From Arthrobacter sp. ov118 (lineage in GTDB: Bacteria; Actinomycetota; Actinomycetes; Actinomycetales; Micrococcaceae): a DNA stretch of 64,000 nucleotides. Under the pieces are notes generated by a model, which had not been told where the DNA came from, made no database searches, and saw nothing but the letters and a program-made list of their open reading frames with translations. The translations under genes and the position numbers were made by a program. Shown piece by piece: positions 41,285 through 50,647 of this stretch. Numbering within the stretch: the stretch's first letter is position 1; the number at the start of each line of letters is the position of its first letter. Location of the stretch: NCBI RefSeq assembly GCF_900116495.1, contig NZ_FPAY01000005.1:62001-126000 (forward strand). The letters are read 5' to 3'.

Positions 41285-43288
41285 CTAAGGGCTCCAGTCG
41301 GCGTCGTCGTACGGGCCGTGGAAGTGAGCGCGGAGGTACTCCCCGACGACGGCGGCCCCCAGGTCCCCGACGTCGGGCGCCACCACCCTGCCGTCGATGC
41401 GCCGGGCCATCCGCTGGACAAACCGTTCCAGGCCGGGGTCCTCGCCCAACCGGAAGAACGTGGCCTGCACGCCCGCGCGCCCCAGGCGGTCCAGTTCCGC
41501 CACCGTGATGCGGATCGTCTCCGGGTCCGGCGGCCAGGAAAACCAGGACTCACCGTCCGGCAACAGGTGCGCTGTGGGTTCGCCGTCGGTCACCACCAGG
41601 AGGAGGGGCTGCATGGACGGGTGCTGGCGGAAGAATCGATTGGCCAGCAGCAGGCCGTGATGCAGGTTTGTTCCCTGTTCCCGCATCACCGGCAGGGCCG
41701 TGAGCTCACCGATGTCCATGGACTGCGCGTAGCGGCCGAACGTGATCAGCTGGAGCCGGTCGCCGCGGAAGCGGGTCGAGACAAGGTGGTGCAGGGCCAG
41801 CGCGGTGCGCTTCATCGGCACCCACCGCCCCTCCGCGGCCATGGAGAACGACACATCGACAAGCAGGGCGACGGCGGCCTGCGTCCGCGCCTCCGTTTCC
41901 GCCACCTCGATGTCCCCCACACCAAGGCGCAGGCCGCGGCTCGGATCACCGCCATCGGCCATCGTGCGGCGGATGGCGTTCGTTATGGTGCGGGTGACGT
42001 CCCACGGTTCGGCGTCGCCGAACTGCCACTCGCGGCTGGAGCCGACCTGCTCGCCGGCGGCCCCGGCCACGCGCGTGTCCCGGCGACCCTGCCGGCCGGA
42101 CAGTTGCCTGGCAGTGTCGCGTAGCAGCGACTTCCCCAGCCGCCGCATGGCCTGTGGGGACAACCGCAGATCGCCGCCGGCGCCCCGCCGCAGGTAGCCG
42201 CCGTCCTGCATGGCCCGTTCGATCTCCGCGAGGGTGCGGGCGGTCACGGCGGCGTTCTGGCCCAGCTGGCGTGCCAGGGCGTCCAGATCCAAGTCATCGA
42301 GGGTGGATCCGCTGTAGGACTGGGAGAGCTGCTCGGCCAATTGGTCGAGTTCGGCGATGTCCTGCAGCACGCCCGTGCCGTCACCCAGCCCGAGCCCCTC
42401 CTGGCCCTCGAAACGTTCGGAGCCGGCCCAGTCCTCACCGGGACGCAGCGCGCGCAGGCTGGAATCGAGCTGGTCGAGCTGGGCCATCAGTTCGGCCGAG
42501 CCGAATGCCTGCGCCGAAAGACGCATCAGCTCATCGCGCTGCTCCGGGGACATGGATTGCAGGAGCCGCTGGGCCGCGGCCGCGCGCTGTGCCAGGGCGT
42601 CGATCAGTTCCTCGACAGATTCCGGGTTCTCTGGAAAGAATTGCCCGTGCCGCGCCATGAAGTCCTGGAAGTCCTCGTCGGTGTCCTCGCCGCGCCGGTG
42701 CTTGTCGAGCAGCTCGTTGAGGTCGCGCAGCATCCCGTTCACGGCGGCGCGGTCCTCGTCCGTGGCGTTCTCGAGCGCTTGTTTCATGCCGGCGAACCGC
42801 TGGTCAAGGGCTTCCCGGCCCAGCAAATCCTTGATCCGCTCGTAGGCCTCCCGTGCAGTGCTCGACTGCCAGTCATAGGAGGCGAGCTCGTTGACTGCCG
42901 CCGCCGTGGAAGCGGGCAGGTTCTGCAGCTGCATCTCCCGGAAAGAGCGGTTCGTGTCGTCCATCATGGTGTCCCGGGCCAGTTGCTTGCGCTCGTCCAG
43001 CACGGCGGTGTCGAGCAGCTTCCGGACCTCGCTGAGCGTGCCGTCCAGCCGGTGCCGGCCGAGCAGATTACGCCGGCGCTGCTGGACGCGGCCGGCGAGG
43101 TCGTCCAGGCCCTCACGGTTCCGGCCGCCGCGCCGCAGGAACTCCTGCAGCGCGTTCCGGGGCGAGTAGCCGGCCATGACGTCCTCGGCGATCGCGTCCA
43201 GCGCCTCGGCCAGGTCCACCGGCGGCGCCAGCGGATCCGGTCCGCCGGCGTACCGGCCGTACCGGGAGGACCGGTTGTGAGCGCCCAT
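41285..43288 (-). CDS. VWA-domain protein (CoxE/ChlD-like)
   Basis: 667 residues. The C-terminal 200 residues are a von Willebrand A domain with an intact MIDAS: VALLVDVSFSMAAEGRW (DxSxS) and LLVVTDGEPTAHLL. The N-terminal 450 residues are acidic, helical and of unknown fold. It lies 36 bp after a ChlI-like AAA ATPase gene; such MoxR/ChlI plus VWA pairs act as metal-insertion or protein-remodelling machines. There is no chlorophyll or cobalamin gene nearby, so magnesium chelation itself is unlikely. Confidence 0.82.
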   Translation of the reverse strand: MGAHNRSSRYGRYAGGPDPLAPPVDLAEALDAIAEDVMAGYSPRNALQEFLRRGGRNREGLDDLAGRVQQRRRNLLGRHRLDGTLSEVRKLLDTAVLDERKQLARDTMMDDTNRSFREMQLQNLPASTAAAVNELASYDWQSSTAREAYERIKDLLGREALDQRFAGMKQALENATDEDRAAVNGMLRDLNELLDKHRRGEDTDEDFQDFMARHGQFFPENPESVEELIDALAQRAAAAQRLLQSMSPEQRDELMRLSAQAFGSAELMAQLDQLDSSLRALRPGEDWAGSERFEGQEGLGLGDGTGVLQDIAELDQLAEQLSQSYSGSTLDDLDLDALARQLGQNAAVTARTLAEIERAMQDGGYLRRGAGGDLRLSPQAMRRLGKSLLRDTARQLSGRQGRRDTRVAGAAGEQVGSSREWQFGDAEPWDVTRTITNAIRRTMADGGDPSRGLRLGVGDIEVAETEARTQAAVALLVDVSFSMAAEGRWVPMKRTALALHHLVSTRFRGDRLQLITFGRYAQSMDIGELTALPVMREQGTNLHHGLLLANRFFRQHPSMQPLLLVVTDGEPTAHLLPDGESWFSWPPDPETIRITVAELDRLGRAGVQATFFRLGEDPGLERFVQRMARRIDGRVVAPDVGDLGAAVVGEYLRAHFHGPYDDADWSP

Positions 43289-43324
43289 GTGCTGTCTCTC
43301 CTGCGCTAATGCTGTCGTTGATCT

Positions 43325-44713
43325 TTAGCCGTAGATCGTCTCCCCGTCGCCGGACTCCTTTGAGATCCGCCGGGCGAGGTAGAGACCTTCCAGTGCCAGT
43401 TCGATGGCGGCCGCCCGCTGGCCGTCGTTCTTCGCATCCGCCCGCGCGCCGATCTCGTCGTAAAGGCTGGAACCGTTGAGGGCGGGGAGATTTTCGAGGA
43501 ACTCCCGCGCGGTGACTTCTTCCCCGGTGGTCACGGTCCTGTGGCCGTCGAGCGCCGCCACGAGCGGGCCGAAGTCGAGACCGCGGTAATGTTCCCGCAC
43601 GGCTTCGGCAGTGGCTGTGCGCACCAGATGGTCAAGAATGGCCTGTTCACGCCCCTCCTCGCCCGATTCGAACTCGATCTTGCCCGAGAGGACGTCGACG
43701 GCACTCTCCAGGTCGACGATCCTCGCGACCGCCACGTCCTCCCCGCGCACGGCGGCCCGGCGCAGCGCCGCCGCTGCCACAGTCTCGGCCCCGGCGATGC
43801 CGAAGCGCGCCGAGACGCCGGAGCTCTGGTTAATGGCCGGGGACTGCCGAAGCGCACGGGTGTAGCGGGCCAGGATCTCCAGGAGAATGGTGGGGACGTC
43901 GGCCACCAGCCGCCCCTCCTGCCGGATGACCGCGACCTCGTCATCCAGCTCTATCGGGTAGTGGGTACGGATTTCGGCCCCGAACCGGTCCTTCAGGGGC
44001 GTGATGATCCGGCCGCGGTTGGTGTAATCCTCGGGGTTGGCGGAGGCGACCACCAGCACGTCCAGCGGCAGCCGCAACACGTAGCCGCGGATCTGGATGT
44101 CCCGCTCCTCCATGACATTTAGCATCGCCACCTGGATCCGCTCGGCGAGGTCGGGCAGTTCGTTGATGGCCACGATGCCGCGGTTGGAACGCGGGACAAG
44201 ACCGTAGTGAATGGTTTCCGGGTCGCCGAGCCGGCGGCCCTCAGCAACCCGCATGGGGTCGACGTCGCCAATCAGGTCCGCAACGGAGGTGTCCGGGGTG
44301 GCGAGCTTTTCGACATAGCGTTCCGAGCGGTGGCGCCAGTCCACGCGCAGCCGGTCCCCTTCGGCGAGCGCACGGGCCCGGGACTGCTCCGTGATCGGTT
44401 CGTACGGATGCTCGTTCAGTTCCGACCCCTCGATCACCGGCGACCACTCGTCGAGCAGTCCGACCAGGGTGCGCAGGAGCCGTGTCTTGCCCTGTCCCCT
44501 CTCCCCCAGCAGGACGACGTCGTGGCCGGCAATCAGGGCACGCTCCAACTGGGGCAGCACGGTCCGGCTGAAACCGAACATGCCGGGCCACGGATCGCGG
44601 TCAGCGGCGAGCGCGGCGAGGAGATTGTCGCGGATCTCGTGGCGCAGGTCCTTGTGGACGTGGCCGGCTGCGCGCAACTCTCCAACGGTGAAGACATCGG
44701 GACGATTACTCAC
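43325..44713 (-). CDS. ChlI/MoxR-like AAA+ ATPase
   Basis: 462 residues. Walker A is LLGERGQGKTRLL; the Walker B region reads GIVAINELPDLAERIQ with Asn-Glu in place of Asp-Glu; sensor 1 is VVASANPEDY. The lid domain follows. It works with the VWA protein downstream. I prefer the GTG at 44713, where homology to related proteins (SNRPDVFTVGEL) begins; an ATG at 44758 adds 15 residues. The upstream repeat array stands directly before this gene. Confidence 0.82.
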   Translation of the reverse strand: MSNRPDVFTVGELRAAGHVHKDLRHEIRDNLLAALAADRDPWPGMFGFSRTVLPQLERALIAGHDVVLLGERGQGKTRLLRTLVGLLDEWSPVIEGSELNEHPYEPITEQSRARALAEGDRLRVDWRHRSERYVEKLATPDTSVADLIGDVDPMRVAEGRRLGDPETIHYGLVPRSNRGIVAINELPDLAERIQVAMLNVMEERDIQIRGYVLRLPLDVLVVASANPEDYTNRGRIITPLKDRFGAEIRTHYPIELDDEVAVIRQEGRLVADVPTILLEILARYTRALRQSPAINQSSGVSARFGIAGAETVAAAALRRAAVRGEDVAVARIVDLESAVDVLSGKIEFESGEEGREQAILDHLVRTATAEAVREHYRGLDFGPLVAALDGHRTVTTGEEVTAREFLENLPALNGSSLYDEIGARADAKNDGQRAAAIELALEGLYLARRISKESGDGETIYG

Positions 44714-44780
44714 ACCACCACCGTAGTCCTCGTACCCGCGCTGAATCGAGCGTTCCACGATTTCCAGACGCGCGAACGCT

Positions 44781-44901
44781 GCCGCTACCGCTCCGCGGCC
44801 ACCCCCATCCCTCGCAAGCTCGGGCGGGGGCCCCTGCCGCTACCGCTACGCGGCTACCCCATCCCTCGCAAGCTCGGGCGGGGGCCCCTGCCGCTACGCT
44901 T
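44781..44901. repeat. Tandem 54-55-bp repeat, two copies and a partial third
   Basis: Units at 44781-44835 and 44836-44889 are nearly the same; each holds CCATCCCTCGCAAGCTCGGG and ends GGGGGCCCCT. A third copy stops after GCCGCTAC. Each unit contains the dyad-like CGCAAGCTCGGGCGGGGGCC. It fills the gap between divergent genes and is right before the histidine phosphatase start. Confidence 0.85.
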
Positions 44902-44907
44902 GTGCTC

Positions 44908-45567
44908 ATGACTGAAGCAACGGCTTCGGCACCGCCAACACCGCCGAGCACCCTGCTCCTTCTGGTGCGGCACGGACAGACGCCCACCACGGGCATGGTG
45001 CTGCCCGGGCGCGCTGCGGGACTCCACCTGTCGGATCGCGGCCGGGTCCAGGCTGAACGGGTGGCGGAACGACTCGCAGGTCTTCCGGTCGACGCCATCT
45101 ACTCCTCGCCACTGGAGCGTGCCCGTGAGACGGCAGCGCCGGCGGCCGCCTGCACCGGGCGTAACGTGATCCTCCATGCCGGCCTGATCGAATGCGACTT
45201 CGGGGAGTGGACCGGGGCCACGCTCGCCGAAATCGCACGCCTGCCGGAGTGGCAGAGCGTGCAGCACACCCCGTCTGAGTTCAGCTTCCCGGGCGGGGAA
45301 AGCTTCCAGCAGATGCAGGCGCGAATGGTCGGTGCACTTGAGGAGTTGCGCACCGCCCATGCCGGCGGCGTCGTCGTCTGTTTCTCCCACGCCGACCCAA
45401 TCAAGGCCGCCGTCTCCCACGCCTTGGGGACGCATCTTGACCTCTTCCAACGGATCGTCGTCAGCCCTGGCTCCGTATCGGTCATCTCCTACGCGGAAGG
45501 CCAGTCACCGGCGGTGCTCACGGTGAACTCGACTCTGGAACCCTTGAGCGGGCTGCGGGCACCGTGA
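44908..45567 (+). CDS. Histidine phosphatase (phosphoglycerate-mutase-like), MSMEG_4193 type
   Basis: 219 residues. The catalytic motif is LLLVRHGQTPTTG, followed by IYSSPLERARETAAP and the second histidine in VVCFSHADPIKAA. Next to the SCO1664-type gene it matches a conserved actinobacterial pair usually found near mshC; neither mshC nor DUF3090 is here. It should act on a small phosphorylated metabolite. Confidence 0.83.
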   Translation: MTEATASAPPTPPSTLLLLVRHGQTPTTGMVLPGRAAGLHLSDRGRVQAERVAERLAGLPVDAIYSSPLERARETAAPAAACTGRNVILHAGLIECDFGEWTGATLAEIARLPEWQSVQHTPSEFSFPGGESFQQMQARMVGALEELRTAHAGGVVVCFSHADPIKAAVSHALGTHLDLFQRIVVSPGSVSVISYAEGQSPAVLTVNSTLEPLSGLRAP

Positions 45568-45582
45568 TGCGGGCACCGTGAG

Positions 45583-46308
45583 ATGGAAAGAACGGTGAAG
45601 GAGGAAGAGCCCGGCCGGGAACTGACGCTGCTGGTCGATGGCCGCGTCGAACTGCTCGGGCGAATTCCGCACAGCAGCAACGCGACGTTCCTGGTCCAGC
45701 TCTCCTGCGGAGACGACTCGGCCTGGGCGGTCTATAAGCCGGAGGCCGGGGAACGGCCGCTGATCGATTTTGAGCCCGGGCTGTACCGGCGGGAACGCGC
45801 CGCGTACCTGCTCAGCGAACACCTTGAATGGGCGATTGTGCCGCCGACGGTGATCCGCGAGGACTCACCTCTGGGGGTCGGCTCGCTGCAGTGGTTCATC
45901 GAGGGTGACGTGCGTGAGCACTACTTCACGCTGTACGCCGGCTCCCCCGAGACCCATGCCGTTTTGGCGCAGATCGCCCTGTTCGACTGCATCACCAACA
46001 ACACCGACCGCAAGAGCGGGCACGTGCTGCGCGGCGACGATGGCCACGTGTGGGGCATCGACCACGGGCTGTGCTTTTCCGCAGACTTCAAACTACGGAC
46101 GGTGATCTGGGACTTCGCGGGCGAGCCCATCCCCCCTGCCCTGCTCGAGGACATGATGCCGCTGGCCGACGCCGTGCCTTCCGACGTCGCCGATCTCCTC
46201 GACGACGCCGAGGTCACCGCCGTGCAGCGCCGGGTGCAGCGCCTGCTGCGCGAGGGTGTACTGCCGGTGGATCACAGCGGCAGGCGTCACCCGTGGCCGC
46301 TCGTGTAG
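45583..46308 (+). CDS. SCO1664-family protein (PI3/4-kinase-like fold)
   Basis: 241 residues. SSNATFLVQLSCGDD is the nucleotide-loop region, WAVYKPEAGERPL carries the conserved lysine, ALFDCITNNTDRKSGHVL the catalytic-loop Asp/Asn and VWGIDHGLCF the metal-binding DHG. Together these resemble an atypical protein or lipid kinase. The in vivo substrate is unknown. It lies 15 bp after the histidine phosphatase, so a kinase/phosphatase pair is likely. Confidence 0.8.
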   Translation: MERTVKEEEPGRELTLLVDGRVELLGRIPHSSNATFLVQLSCGDDSAWAVYKPEAGERPLIDFEPGLYRRERAAYLLSEHLEWAIVPPTVIREDSPLGVGSLQWFIEGDVREHYFTLYAGSPETHAVLAQIALFDCITNNTDRKSGHVLRGDDGHVWGIDHGLCFSADFKLRTVIWDFAGEPIPPALLEDMMPLADAVPSDVADLLDDAEVTAVQRRVQRLLREGVLPVDHSGRRHPWPLV

Positions 46309-46380
46309 CTGTTCGTGCTTTAGCGATGCCCGTGGAGCAACTCCGCGGTGCGCTGACCGAAGGATTCCAGGCCGATTGGC

Positions 46381-47016
46381 TCACGAAGGTCTGCTGCCCG
46401 GCGGACCGTTGAGCACGGTGGGGATGTACTCGAGCAGCTGGAGCCGGCCGTCGAAGGTCCTGCTGTCCACCATCTGGAGCGCGACGTCAGGATAGCCGTC
46501 GTAGATCCGTTCGCTGCCAGTTCGGCCGGTGATCACCGGGAAGATAACCAATCGGAACCGGTCCACGAGGCCAGCGGTCAGCAGCGACCGGCAGAGGCTG
46601 AGGCTGCCGAGGGTGCTTAAGGGGCCGGTCCCGGTCCGTTTCATCTCCCGCACGGCCTCAACCGCGTCGCCGGTGACCAGCTTCGAGTTCGGCCAAGTCA
46701 GGGGCGCCTGCAGGCTGGAGGAGAAGACGACCTTGGGCATGGCCGCAAGGCCGGTCAGGCTGGCCCCCTCATCCTTGGAGAATCCCGGGTCCCCGGCGGC
46801 GGCCTCCCGCGACATGTTGGACATCAGCCGATAGGTTTTCGCCCCCAGAAGGAAGGTGTAGCCCTTCTCCCCCTCCTGCTCCAGCCACGCCAGGTATTCC
46901 GGCCCCTCCAGACCCCACCAGCCGGGCCACCCCTCGGCGGATGCATACCCGTCAAGGGAGATGATCAGGTCGACCAACAGGAACGCTGATGGCGTCTTTG
47001 CACTTGTCCCGCCCAT
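46381..47016 (-). CDS. Dihydrofolate-reductase-like (RibD C-terminal) protein, copy 1
   Basis: 211 residues. The fold shows LLVDLIISLDGYAS, then TFLLGAKTYRLM, PKVVFSSSL and the NADPH site LSTLGSLSLCRSLL followed by GLVDRFRLVIFPVITG. Such RibD-C proteins are NADPH-dependent reductases of unknown physiological substrate. AAGGAG before ATG 47016. A second, distant relative lies at 47984-48604. Confidence 0.8.
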   Translation of the reverse strand: MGGTSAKTPSAFLLVDLIISLDGYASAEGWPGWWGLEGPEYLAWLEQEGEKGYTFLLGAKTYRLMSNMSREAAAGDPGFSKDEGASLTGLAAMPKVVFSSSLQAPLTWPNSKLVTGDAVEAVREMKRTGTGPLSTLGSLSLCRSLLTAGLVDRFRLVIFPVITGRTGSERIYDGYPDVALQMVDSRTFDGRLQLLEYIPTVLNGPPGSRPS

Positions 47017-47128
47017 GGCCGTCTCCTTGCTGCCGCACCGTACCGGTGCGCCACCGACGCCCGTGCCGGCCATGCTAATCCTCGGCGATCAGCCGTTCAA
47101 GAGGCTGTGGACCAGCGAGTTAACTAGG

Positions 47129-47902
47129 ATGTACCGGGTGCAGCACCCAACCAATCAGTGGAACCCCGCGATCAACGTTTCCGAGCAGGCGCACGGCGTC
47201 TATCTCGCCGAAGGACCAGCCTCCAACTGGGTCGTGGTCCGCGACCAGACTGGCTTCATACTCGTTGACAGCGGTTATCCCGCCGACCGTCCTCTGGTCC
47301 TTGACTCCCTCCGCTATCTGGGCCTGCAGCCGGCTGACGCCCGGGCCATGCTGATCACGCACGGTCACGTGGACCACACCGGCTCTGCGGCTCATTTCTC
47401 CAGATCGTACGGGACACCGATTCTGTGCGCCCCGGAGGAAGTGGCCCACGTCCAGGGGAAGGAAAAGCACCAAGTCACGTTCGGGCAGGTCTTCGTCCGG
47501 GCCTGGCGCCCCCGCGTCTTCCGCTGGATGATCCACGTCATCAAGGCCGGCGCCCTCACGGCGAAGCCTTCCCCGGAGGCCCGGGCATGGGACGCGGAGG
47601 AGCTCCGGAGCCTGCCCGGCTCCCCCGCAGCGATCCCGCTACCGGGCCACACGCCAGGCAACGTCGCAATCCTGCTGCCTGTTGCCGGAGTCATCGCCGT
47701 CGGTGATTCGTTTGTCAGCGGCCATCCGCTCAGCCGAAAAACCGGACCCCAGATGCTTCACCCGATGTACCACACGGACGCCACAGCCGCGCTGGCCGCA
47801 ATCCACCGCCTGGACGGCATCGAGGCCTCCATCATTCTGCCCGGCCACGGCCCCGCGCTGCACATGCCCTTGGCGGAGGCGTTGGCGGCGTTGCGGAGCT
47901 AG
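47129..47902 (+). CDS. Metallo-beta-lactamase-fold hydrolase
   Basis: 257 residues. Zn ligands: ITHGHVDHTGSAAHF, PLPGHTPGNVAIL, VIAVGDSF and ILPGHGPAL. It is close to the glyoxalase II/lactonase group. The start is uncertain: ATG 47129, GTG 47138 (with AGGA upstream at suitable distance) and ATG 47072 are in frame; the family pattern begins near VQHPTNQW. Confidence 0.78.
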   Translation: MYRVQHPTNQWNPAINVSEQAHGVYLAEGPASNWVVVRDQTGFILVDSGYPADRPLVLDSLRYLGLQPADARAMLITHGHVDHTGSAAHFSRSYGTPILCAPEEVAHVQGKEKHQVTFGQVFVRAWRPRVFRWMIHVIKAGALTAKPSPEARAWDAEELRSLPGSPAAIPLPGHTPGNVAILLPVAGVIAVGDSFVSGHPLSRKTGPQMLHPMYHTDATAALAAIHRLDGIEASIILPGHGPALHMPLAEALAALRS

Positions 47903-47983
47903 ACCGCAGGGTTTCGGCGCCGCCGGCCCGATCGACTGCGACGGGCGGCCGCCAGATCTGTCGTACCGACAGCGCCGCCCAGC

Positions 47984-48604
47984 TCAGGGCAGCACGCGGT
48001 AGGTCACGTGCGTGACCAGGCTCGCTGGCCGCGACTTCACCTGCTCGAGTTTCAGTGGCGGTACGCCCTCAAACAGCCGGGTGCCGGCGCCGAACGTGAG
48101 CGGCGCAATGTGCACCCGCAGCTCGTCGACCAGTCCGGCGGCGAGGTACTGGTTAATGGTGGTGGCGCCGCCCCCGATCGCGACATCGCCGTCACCGGCC
48201 GCAACGCGCGCCTGTGCCAGTGCCGACTCGATTCCGTCAGTGACGAAGTGGTACGTGGTGCCGCCGTCCATCGGCTGCGGTTCGCGCGCGTGGTGCGTGA
48301 GCACGAAGACGGGGGCGTGGAAGGGCGGATCGTCGCCCCACCAGCCGTTCCACTGCCGATCCCACTCACCGCGCACCGGGCCGAACATGTTGCGCCCCAT
48401 GATGAACGCTTTGGCGGCGATAATCTGATCGATCTCCGCCCGGTTCTCGTCGGGAGTTCTGAACATCCAGGCGTGCAGCCCGTCACCGGAGCCGTCGCCG
48501 CCGTCGTCACCGAACGGGCGTTGCTCCGTCTGGTTGAGCCCGGCCGAGTATCCGTCGGCCGTAACGGTGATGTCGCAAACCACCCGGCCCATACGATCAG
48601 TCAT
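47984..48604 (-). CDS. Dihydrofolate-reductase-like (RibD C-terminal) protein, copy 2
   Basis: 206 residues. ITVTADGYSAGLNQTE, AFIMGRNMFGPVRGEW, PVFVLTHHAREP, DVAIGGGATTINQYLAAGLV and DELRVHIAPLTFGAGTRLF follow the fold of YwjB/YyaP-type reductases. NADPH is the likely cofactor. GGAGG before ATG 48604. It is not a close copy of the protein at 46381-47016 (different glycine loop). Confidence 0.82.
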   Translation of the reverse strand: MTDRMGRVVCDITVTADGYSAGLNQTEQRPFGDDGGDGSGDGLHAWMFRTPDENRAEIDQIIAAKAFIMGRNMFGPVRGEWDRQWNGWWGDDPPFHAPVFVLTHHAREPQPMDGGTTYHFVTDGIESALAQARVAAGDGDVAIGGGATTINQYLAAGLVDELRVHIAPLTFGAGTRLFEGVPPLKLEQVKSRPASLVTHVTYRVLP

Positions 48605-48661
48605 CGCTCCCTCCTGCACGGCCGAAACCGCCCTGTCTTCCTTTCACCCAACCCGCACCAA

Positions 48662-50641
48662 CTACTGCCCCGCGCCGGCGCCGCCCGGCATGCCGGCCTT
48701 GATCAGCTCCATGACTGACGAGTCCGCCAAGGTGGTGACATCCCCGACCGGCCTGTCCTGCGCCACGTCTTTGAGGAGGCGTCGCATGATCTTGCCGGAC
48801 CGGGTTTTAGGCAGCTCGGCTACCACCATGATCTGCCGGGGCCGGGCGATCTTGCCGATTTCCTTGGCCACATGTTCCCTCAGCTCCTCCACGACCTCCG
48901 GTCCGCCGTCGCCCACCTCGCTGCGCAGGATGACGAAGGCGACGATGGCCTGCCCGGTGGTTTCGTCGAGGGCTCCGACGACGGCGGCTTCGGCGACTTT
49001 AGGGTGGGCGACGAGCGCCGATTCGATTTCCGTCGTCGAAAGCCGGTGTCCGGCCACGTTCATCACGTCGTCCACCCGGCCGAGAAGCCAGATATCCCCG
49101 TCCTCGTCCTTCTTCGCGCCGTCCCCCGCAAAGTAGAGCCCCGGGAACCGTGCCCAGTACGTCTCCACGTACCGGTCGTTGTCGCCCCAGATGGTGCGCA
49201 GCATGGATGGCCAGGGCTCTCTCAGGACCAGATAGCCGCCGGACCCGTTAGCAACCGGTGCGCCCGCGTCATTGACGACGTCGGCCACCACCCCGGGCAG
49301 TGCCCTCATGGCGGCGCCCGGTTTACCTGCCGTTATTCCCGGGAGCGGACTGATCATGATGGCTCCGGTCTCCGTCTGCCACCACGTGTCCACGACGGGC
49401 GTTTGGTTGTGCCCAATGTTCTCCCGGTACCAGATGTAGGCAGCCGGGTTGATCGGTTCGCCCACGGTGCCGATCAGTCGCAGACTCTCGAGGCTGTACT
49501 TGGCCGGTATCTGGGCGCCCCATTTCATGAACGTCCGGATGGCGGTCGGGGCGCAGTAGAGGATCGAGACCTTGTACTTGTCGATGATCTCCCACCAGCG
49601 GCCCTGGTGCGGGGTGTCCGGCGTGCCCTCGTACAGGACTGAAGTAGCACCGTTGGCCAAGGGCCCGTACACGATGTAGCTGTGCCCGGTAACCCAGCCA
49701 ATGTCCGCGGCTGTCCAGAAAATATCGGACTCAGCCTTGAGGTCGAACACTGCCCAGTGGGTGTAGGCACACGCCGTGAGGTAGCCACCGGTGGTGTGCA
49801 GGATGCCCTTGGGCTTTCCCGTGGTGCCCGAGGTGTACATCACGTACAGGGGATGTTCGGCGTCGAAGGCCTCGGCGTCGTGATCGGCGGAAGCCAGTTC
49901 CACCGACTCGTGCCACCAAATATCGCGGTCCGGTGTCCAGTCGACCTCCTGGCCCGTGCGCCGGACCACCAGGACGTTGCGGACGTCCGGGCAGTCCAGC
50001 AGGGCCTCGTCGACGGCGGACTTCAACCCGTTGGCCTTGCCGCGGCGGTAGGCGCCGTCGGAGGTGATGACGATCCGCGCATCGCAGTCGTGGATCCGGG
50101 TCCGGAGGGCGTCCGCAGAGAACCCGCCGAACACGACTGTGTGCGGCGCCCCAATGCGCGCACAGGCCAGCATCGCCACGACGGTCTCCGGAATCATGGG
50201 CATGTAAATGGCCACCCGGTCCCCGGACGTGACGCCCAAGTCGGTCAGCGTGTTCGCTGCCTGGCAGACAAGGTGGGTGAGCTGGGCATAGGTGATGGTG
50301 CGGGTGTCCCCGGCTTCGCCTTCAAAGTAGTAGGCAACCTTGTCGCCGCGGCCGGCAGCAACATGCCGGTCGAGGCAGTTGTAGGCGGCATTGAGCCTGC
50401 CCCCGACGAACCATTTGGCGAATGGCGGGTTGGACCAGTCCAGGACTTCGCTCCATTTTTCGGACCAGTCGAGCCGTTCCGCCTGCCGCGCCCAAAACGC
50501 CAGCCTGTCGCCGTCGGCTTCCTCATAGTCCGACGGCGTGGCGTTGGCTTGGGCGGAAAAACCGGCGTCGGGAGGAAAGCGCCGCTGTTCGTGCAACAGG
50601 TTTGCGAGGGTCTCATCCGATTCTGTTGGGTCTGCGGCCAT
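48662..50641 (-). CDS. acs: Acetyl-CoA synthetase
   Basis: 659 residues, full length. Adenylation motifs: MYTSGTTGKPKGILHTTGGY, VDTWWQTETGAIMISPLPG, YFAGDGAKKDEDGDIWLLGR and the acetylatable lysine in KTRSGKIMRRLLKD. It makes acetyl-CoA from acetate, ATP and CoA. It starts 6 bp after satP on the same strand, so acetate uptake and activation form one unit. Confidence 0.95.
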   Translation of the reverse strand: MAADPTESDETLANLLHEQRRFPPDAGFSAQANATPSDYEEADGDRLAFWARQAERLDWSEKWSEVLDWSNPPFAKWFVGGRLNAAYNCLDRHVAAGRGDKVAYYFEGEAGDTRTITYAQLTHLVCQAANTLTDLGVTSGDRVAIYMPMIPETVVAMLACARIGAPHTVVFGGFSADALRTRIHDCDARIVITSDGAYRRGKANGLKSAVDEALLDCPDVRNVLVVRRTGQEVDWTPDRDIWWHESVELASADHDAEAFDAEHPLYVMYTSGTTGKPKGILHTTGGYLTACAYTHWAVFDLKAESDIFWTAADIGWVTGHSYIVYGPLANGATSVLYEGTPDTPHQGRWWEIIDKYKVSILYCAPTAIRTFMKWGAQIPAKYSLESLRLIGTVGEPINPAAYIWYRENIGHNQTPVVDTWWQTETGAIMISPLPGITAGKPGAAMRALPGVVADVVNDAGAPVANGSGGYLVLREPWPSMLRTIWGDNDRYVETYWARFPGLYFAGDGAKKDEDGDIWLLGRVDDVMNVAGHRLSTTEIESALVAHPKVAEAAVVGALDETTGQAIVAFVILRSEVGDGGPEVVEELREHVAKEIGKIARPRQIMVVAELPKTRSGKIMRRLLKDVAQDRPVGDVTTLADSSVMELIKAGMPGGAGAGQ

Positions 50642-50647
50642 AGCCTG

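Noticed and set aside
44781..44901. Possible CRISPR-like array
   Set aside because: The units are adjacent without unique spacers, and there are no cas genes; it is a plain tandem repeat.
48662..50641. Reading acs as propionyl-CoA synthetase
   Set aside because: Length, motif VDTWWQTETGAIMISPLPG and linkage to an acetate transporter favour acetyl-CoA synthetase.
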